In this document: piece by piece, positions 61,359-64,000 of the stretch
Position numbering within the stretch: the first letter of the stretch is position 1
Layout of the letters: each line of letters opens with the position of its first letter
Assembly: GCF_024055895.1 (NCBI RefSeq)
Contig: NZ_JAMXLE010000001.1
Coordinates: forward strand, 558,001 to 622,000
Length of the DNA: 64,000 nucleotides
Direction: 5' to 3'
Source: Rhizobium sp. L1K21
GTDB lineage: Bacteria; Pseudomonadota; Alphaproteobacteria; Rhizobiales; Rhizobiaceae
Notes under the pieces: generated by a model
Database searches by the model: none
What the model was told of the DNA's origin: nothing
Seen by the model: only the letters and a program-made list of their open reading frames with translations
Program-made: the position numbers and the translations under genes

Positions 61359-62381
61359 TCATTTGCAGCAGCGGGTTTGGTTTTTTTTGAACTGCGCCGG
61401 CGATAGGCCTGAAAGTTCGCGAAAGGCTCGCGAAAATGCACTTGTCTCGCTGAAGCCCAAAACAAAGGCGGCCTCCGTCACAGAATATCGATTATCGGAC
61501 AAAAGAAGCCTTGCGCTATCTAGCAGCACCGAGTTTTTCAGTTCGCGAAATTTCGCTCCATGCGCAGCGAGCTGTCTGTGCAGTGTGCGTGCACTTATGC
61601 CGAGTTGACGCGCGACATAAGGTGCAGTGACTTTTTCGAAGTCACCAGAGCTGCCTGCATGCTTCAACAACTCTACGACCATACTCACGATGTCGTTCCT
61701 CGAGCCCATGTGCCGAAGATCGTCGAATACGCGTTCTGCAAAAATCCCGTAGAGATAAGCGTCTTTGAACCTACCCGGACGGTCCAAAGAATTCCGTTTT
61801 ACATAGATAGCGTTGCGGGTCGAATTGGGTCGAAAATCCGTTCCGAGCCAAGCAGGAACTGCGTCTCGTTCCCAATTGGGTTGGTGTTCAAGATCGATAC
61901 GGCATACGTCAGAAATGCTGCCGCCGCCTCGGATTGCAGCACCAAGCATTGTCACCGAGAATTCAGCGTCTGGGCTCTTCTCTTCCGGCGTTCCCGACCG
62001 GACCGAGTATGTTATGCGCGCCAAGTCGCCGTGTGTCTCGACTCCAATTTCAGTGTTTTCTTGTAGGAGTTCAAAGGCCGCGCAGAAATCCTTCAACGCA
62101 GTACCCATGTCCGGAGCGAGTTCGAACAGGTAGCCAATCGCTCCGAAGGACCTTGGATCGAAAGCTTCAGCGAATTCGATGCTGAAGGTCGGTCGCTTAG
62201 TTTCTGCCGCAGCTGCGCGCAACAGCGACGAGAAGGCAGACAGTGTGATTTCGGAGGTTTGCATCACGGGTTGAATTCTGTGCTGCAATCCTGACGATTC
62301 GATGACTCGTGCAGGATCACCGCCATGTCGCCTCACGATTTCGTCAAAGCCAATTGTGACACCTGCGTGAACCATGCCCAT
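61359..62381 (-). CDS. AraC-family transcriptional regulator
   Basis: 340 residues. The N-terminal ~200 residues resemble the arabinose-binding/PF12625-type ligand domain (GFDEIVRRHGGDPARVIESSGL and TLSAFSSLLRAAAAETKRPTFSIEFAEAFDPRSFGAIGYLFELAPDMGTALKDFC). The C-terminal ~95 residues carry two helix-turn-helices: VARQLGISARTLHRQLAAHGAKFRELKNSVLLDSARLLL and SVTEAAFVLGFSETSAFSRAFRELSGLSPAQF. ATG 62381 is used; the frame extends to 62486. It diverges from the permease gene and probably controls it. Confidence 0.9.
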   Translation of the reverse strand: MGMVHAGVTIGFDEIVRRHGGDPARVIESSGLQHRIQPVMQTSEITLSAFSSLLRAAAAETKRPTFSIEFAEAFDPRSFGAIGYLFELAPDMGTALKDFCAAFELLQENTEIGVETHGDLARITYSVRSGTPEEKSPDAEFSVTMLGAAIRGGGSISDVCRIDLEHQPNWERDAVPAWLGTDFRPNSTRNAIYVKRNSLDRPGRFKDAYLYGIFAERVFDDLRHMGSRNDIVSMVVELLKHAGSSGDFEKVTAPYVARQLGISARTLHRQLAAHGAKFRELKNSVLLDSARLLLSDNRYSVTEAAFVLGFSETSAFSRAFRELSGLSPAQFKKNQTRCCK

Positions 62382-62607
62382 ATGGCCTACGGTTGGAGGC
62401 TGAGGTGGCCTGCTGCGAGCTGGTTCCAATTTGATACCCTCACCAGTGGTTACGGTCCTTGTATGTGGACATCGCAAAAATATCACAAAACTGAAGCATT
62501 AACGCAATCTTTTGGCAAAAACTGTCAAAAACCGCGTCCGACTTTGTCAAGCATGTTTTCTTTGGATTGGGCAGATTTTGTTTATCTCTAAAGGGGGACA
62601 TATTTAA
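62382..62607. promoter_or_regulatory. Divergent regulatory region, AraC regulator / permease
   Basis: 226 bases, AT-rich near the permease. It has repeated TGTCAA/GTCAAA elements (around 62527 and 62546) and an AAGGGGGAC ribosome-binding site at 62591-62599. The operator of the AraC protein is probably here; I cannot define it. Confidence 0.35.
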
Positions 62608-64000
62608 ATGTCGGATAAATCAACTCAGGTGGGCCTCAAGCCCGAAGCGCTCGGCATGGCGAGCATAGTTTTCTTTGTTGTTGCTGCGGCTGCCCCGCTC
62701 ACTGCCGTGGTGGGGGCAGCACCGCTGGCTTTCGGAATTGGTAACGGTGCTGGCGCTCCAGCTGCCTACATCATGGCTGGCCTTGTCTATTTGATCTTTG
62801 CCGCTGGTTTTACAGCCATGAGCCGTCACGTCGGTAGCGCTGGAGCATTTTATGTCTTTGTGTCTAAAGGACTGGGAAAATCGTGGGGAGGTGCAGCCGG
62901 TGCAATCACCTTGCTCACCTATGTCGAAATTCAGATCGCTGTTTATGCATTCATCGGCATCGTCATGTCGGGTATCGGGGAATCTGCTGGCTTGAGCCTA
63001 CCGTGGTGGGCATGGGCGGGTGTCTGTATGATCGTGGTTGACTTCTTCGCCACACGGCACATTGAGTTCTCTGGGAAGGTGCTTGGTATCTGCATGCTTG
63101 GCGAGGTTGCGGTCCTGCTTATCCTGGATATTGCAATCCTCCTGCAAGGTGGCGGCCCTGAGGGCATTTCGTTTGCGTCCTTTACGCCGGGTGCAGTGTT
63201 CTCAACCGGTCTGGGCATTAGTCTGTTGTTCGCCGTGGCATCGTTTATCGGCTTCGAGGCGACCGTCATTTTCGCCGAGGAGGCCAAGAATCCTCGTCGC
63301 ACGATCCCGGCAGCAACCTATGTGGCGGTTATCGCAATAACGATCTTCTACGCCTTCTCGGCCTGGTGCATGGTCGTTGCATATGGGCCGTCCAGCATCA
63401 AGGAGGTCGCCAACGGCGATCTCTCAGATTTATTTATGAACACTGCCGGCGCTCGGGTCGGCAACTGGCTCAAGGTTGCGATGACGGCCTTGCTCATCAC
63501 CAGCCTGTTCGCTGCGGCTCTGTCATTTCAGAACACGATCAGCCGTTATCTCTTTGCGCTGGGCCGCGACGGTTTACTGCCGAAGGCGCTTGGTAATGCC
63601 CATCCGGTGCATCGGTCGCCCAAGTTTGCAAGCCATTCCTATACCGTTGTGGCGGTCGTCTTCGTGGGTATTTCGGCAGTCCTCAGCCTGGATCCCTACA
63701 CGATCCTCTACTCTTGGCTGGCGGCGGCAGCGGCGCTTAGCATTCTCATCGTCCAAATATTGGTCTGCTTTGCTATTTTGCGCTTCTTCAATGCCGATCA
63801 GCGCGGCGCGACCTTGTGGCAAAGCCGTCTTTCTCCCATCCTCGCTATTGCAGGGCTTGGTGGCTTTACGTTGATCGCTCTCTCCAACCTCTCACTTCTG
63901 ACAGGAGATGAATCATGGAGGGTTTGGCTGGTCCCGCTCGCTATCGTAATCCTCGGGGTAATCGGCTGGTGGCGGTCTTCGCAGGTCGAGACGGACGCTA
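62608..64000 (+). CDS. APC-family amino acid/amine permease (truncated by window edge)
   Basis: 464 residues visible, no stop before base 64000. It starts MSDKSTQVGLKPEALGMASIVFFVVAAAAPLTAVVGAAPLAFG, with the APC signature helix 1, and has about twelve helices; FEATVIFAEEAKNPRRTIPAATYVAV (helix 6-7) and FQNTISRYLFALGRDGLLP (helix 8) are typical of the amino acid transporter superfamily. Substrate likely an amino acid or amine; not assigned. AAGGGGGAC lies upstream of the ATG. It is the cargo next to the AraC regulator in the element. Confidence 0.9.
   Translation, partial: MSDKSTQVGLKPEALGMASIVFFVVAAAAPLTAVVGAAPLAFGIGNGAGAPAAYIMAGLVYLIFAAGFTAMSRHVGSAGAFYVFVSKGLGKSWGGAAGAITLLTYVEIQIAVYAFIGIVMSGIGESAGLSLPWWAWAGVCMIVVDFFATRHIEFSGKVLGICMLGEVAVLLILDIAILLQGGGPEGISFASFTPGAVFSTGLGISLLFAVASFIGFEATVIFAEEAKNPRRTIPAATYVAVIAITIFYAFSAWCMVVAYGPSSIKEVANGDLSDLFMNTAGARVGNWLKVAMTALLITSLFAAALSFQNTISRYLFALGRDGLLPKALGNAHPVHRSPKFASHSYTVVAVVFVGISAVLSLDPYTILYSWLAAAAALSILIVQILVCFAILRFFNADQRGATLWQSRLSPILAIAGLGGFTLIALSNLSLLTGDESWRVWLVPLAIVILGVIGWWRSSQVETDA

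Larger units (their letters stand above)
59225..64000. mobile_element. Integrated element at the 3' end of tRNA-Met (one end, runs out of the window)
   Basis: The serine recombinase gene ends inside the tRNA gene, so the 44 bases 59225-59268 act as both tRNA 3' half and the recombinase C-terminal codons. To the right are a small ORF, an AraC regulator and an APC permease, all with lower gene density and AT-rich spacers. No second copy of the tRNA 3' end is seen up to 64000, so the other attachment site lies beyond the window and the size of the element is unknown. Confidence 0.75.

Noticed and set aside
61000-64000. Second copy of the tRNA-Met 3' end (other attachment site)
   Set aside because: The sequence around GGGGGTTCAAATCCCTCC is not seen again up to 64000, so the boundary is outside the window.

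Overview
This window comes from an alphaproteobacterium of the order Hyphomicrobiales (Rhizobiales), most likely Brucella/Ochrobactrum/Pseudochrobactrum or a close relative. The evidence is the gene set and order (tol-pal, cpoB, tilS, ftsH, glmM; chpT next to eipA; bacA/sbmA; ctrA, sciP) together with the protein sequences. The DNA is moderately GC-rich and densely coded. I read about 57 protein genes (the first and last truncated by the window edges), one tRNA, one cis-regulatory RNA and the end of one integrated element.

Layout. 1-8665: envelope and housekeeping genes (tolA end, tolB, pal, cpoB, tilS, ftsH, glmM). 8900-9751: an Omp25/Omp31-type barrel with a perfect CtrA box in its promoter. 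9905-12805: serine synthesis (serC behind a serC-motif leader RNA, then serA). 12998-14499: a FliJ-like coiled coil and ctrA, separated by a 446-base regulatory region rich in GANTC sites. 14563-16447: mnmD and an MnmC-type FAD oxidoreductase, diverging from one shared CATG. 16543-32399: a purine/urate degradation locus (puuE, uraD, allA, uraH, guaD, puuD, xdhC, xdhB, xdhA). It also holds a TPR/O-GlcNAc-transferase-like gene, a phosphatase phoX behind a PHO box, a metallophosphoesterase, a K+-channel-like gene and an unknown membrane protein. 32646-45523: glpK, an LLM oxidoreductase, map, an MFS carrier, bacA, a polysaccharide deacetylase, nnrU, a TPR protein, der, a glycosyltransferase and an alpha-glucosidase. 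45582-47550: an orphan receiver, chpT and eipA. 47691-59014: a coiled-coil protein, a SpoU methyltransferase, rluD, rpoH, a large acidic membrane protein, purA, an EamA permease, pqiA, sciP and mnmA.

59192-64000: elongator tRNA-Met, whose 3' half doubles as the C-terminal codons of a serine recombinase on the opposite strand. This marks one end of an integrated element whose visible cargo is an AraC-type regulator and an APC permease. The far end lies outside the window.

How the genes fit together. The window holds three nodes of the CtrA cell-cycle circuit (ChpT phosphotransferase, CtrA, SciP inhibitor) and likely CtrA targets (the Omp25-like gene and eipA). CtrA-type boxes (TTAA-N7-TTAA or TTAA-N7-CTAA) lie before several of these genes. 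The purine genes encode the route guanine -> xanthine -> urate -> 5-hydroxyisourate -> OHCU -> allantoin -> allantoate, plus the last step from ureidoglycolate; the allantoate amidohydrolase step is not in the window.

All calls are from reading sequence; no database search was run.
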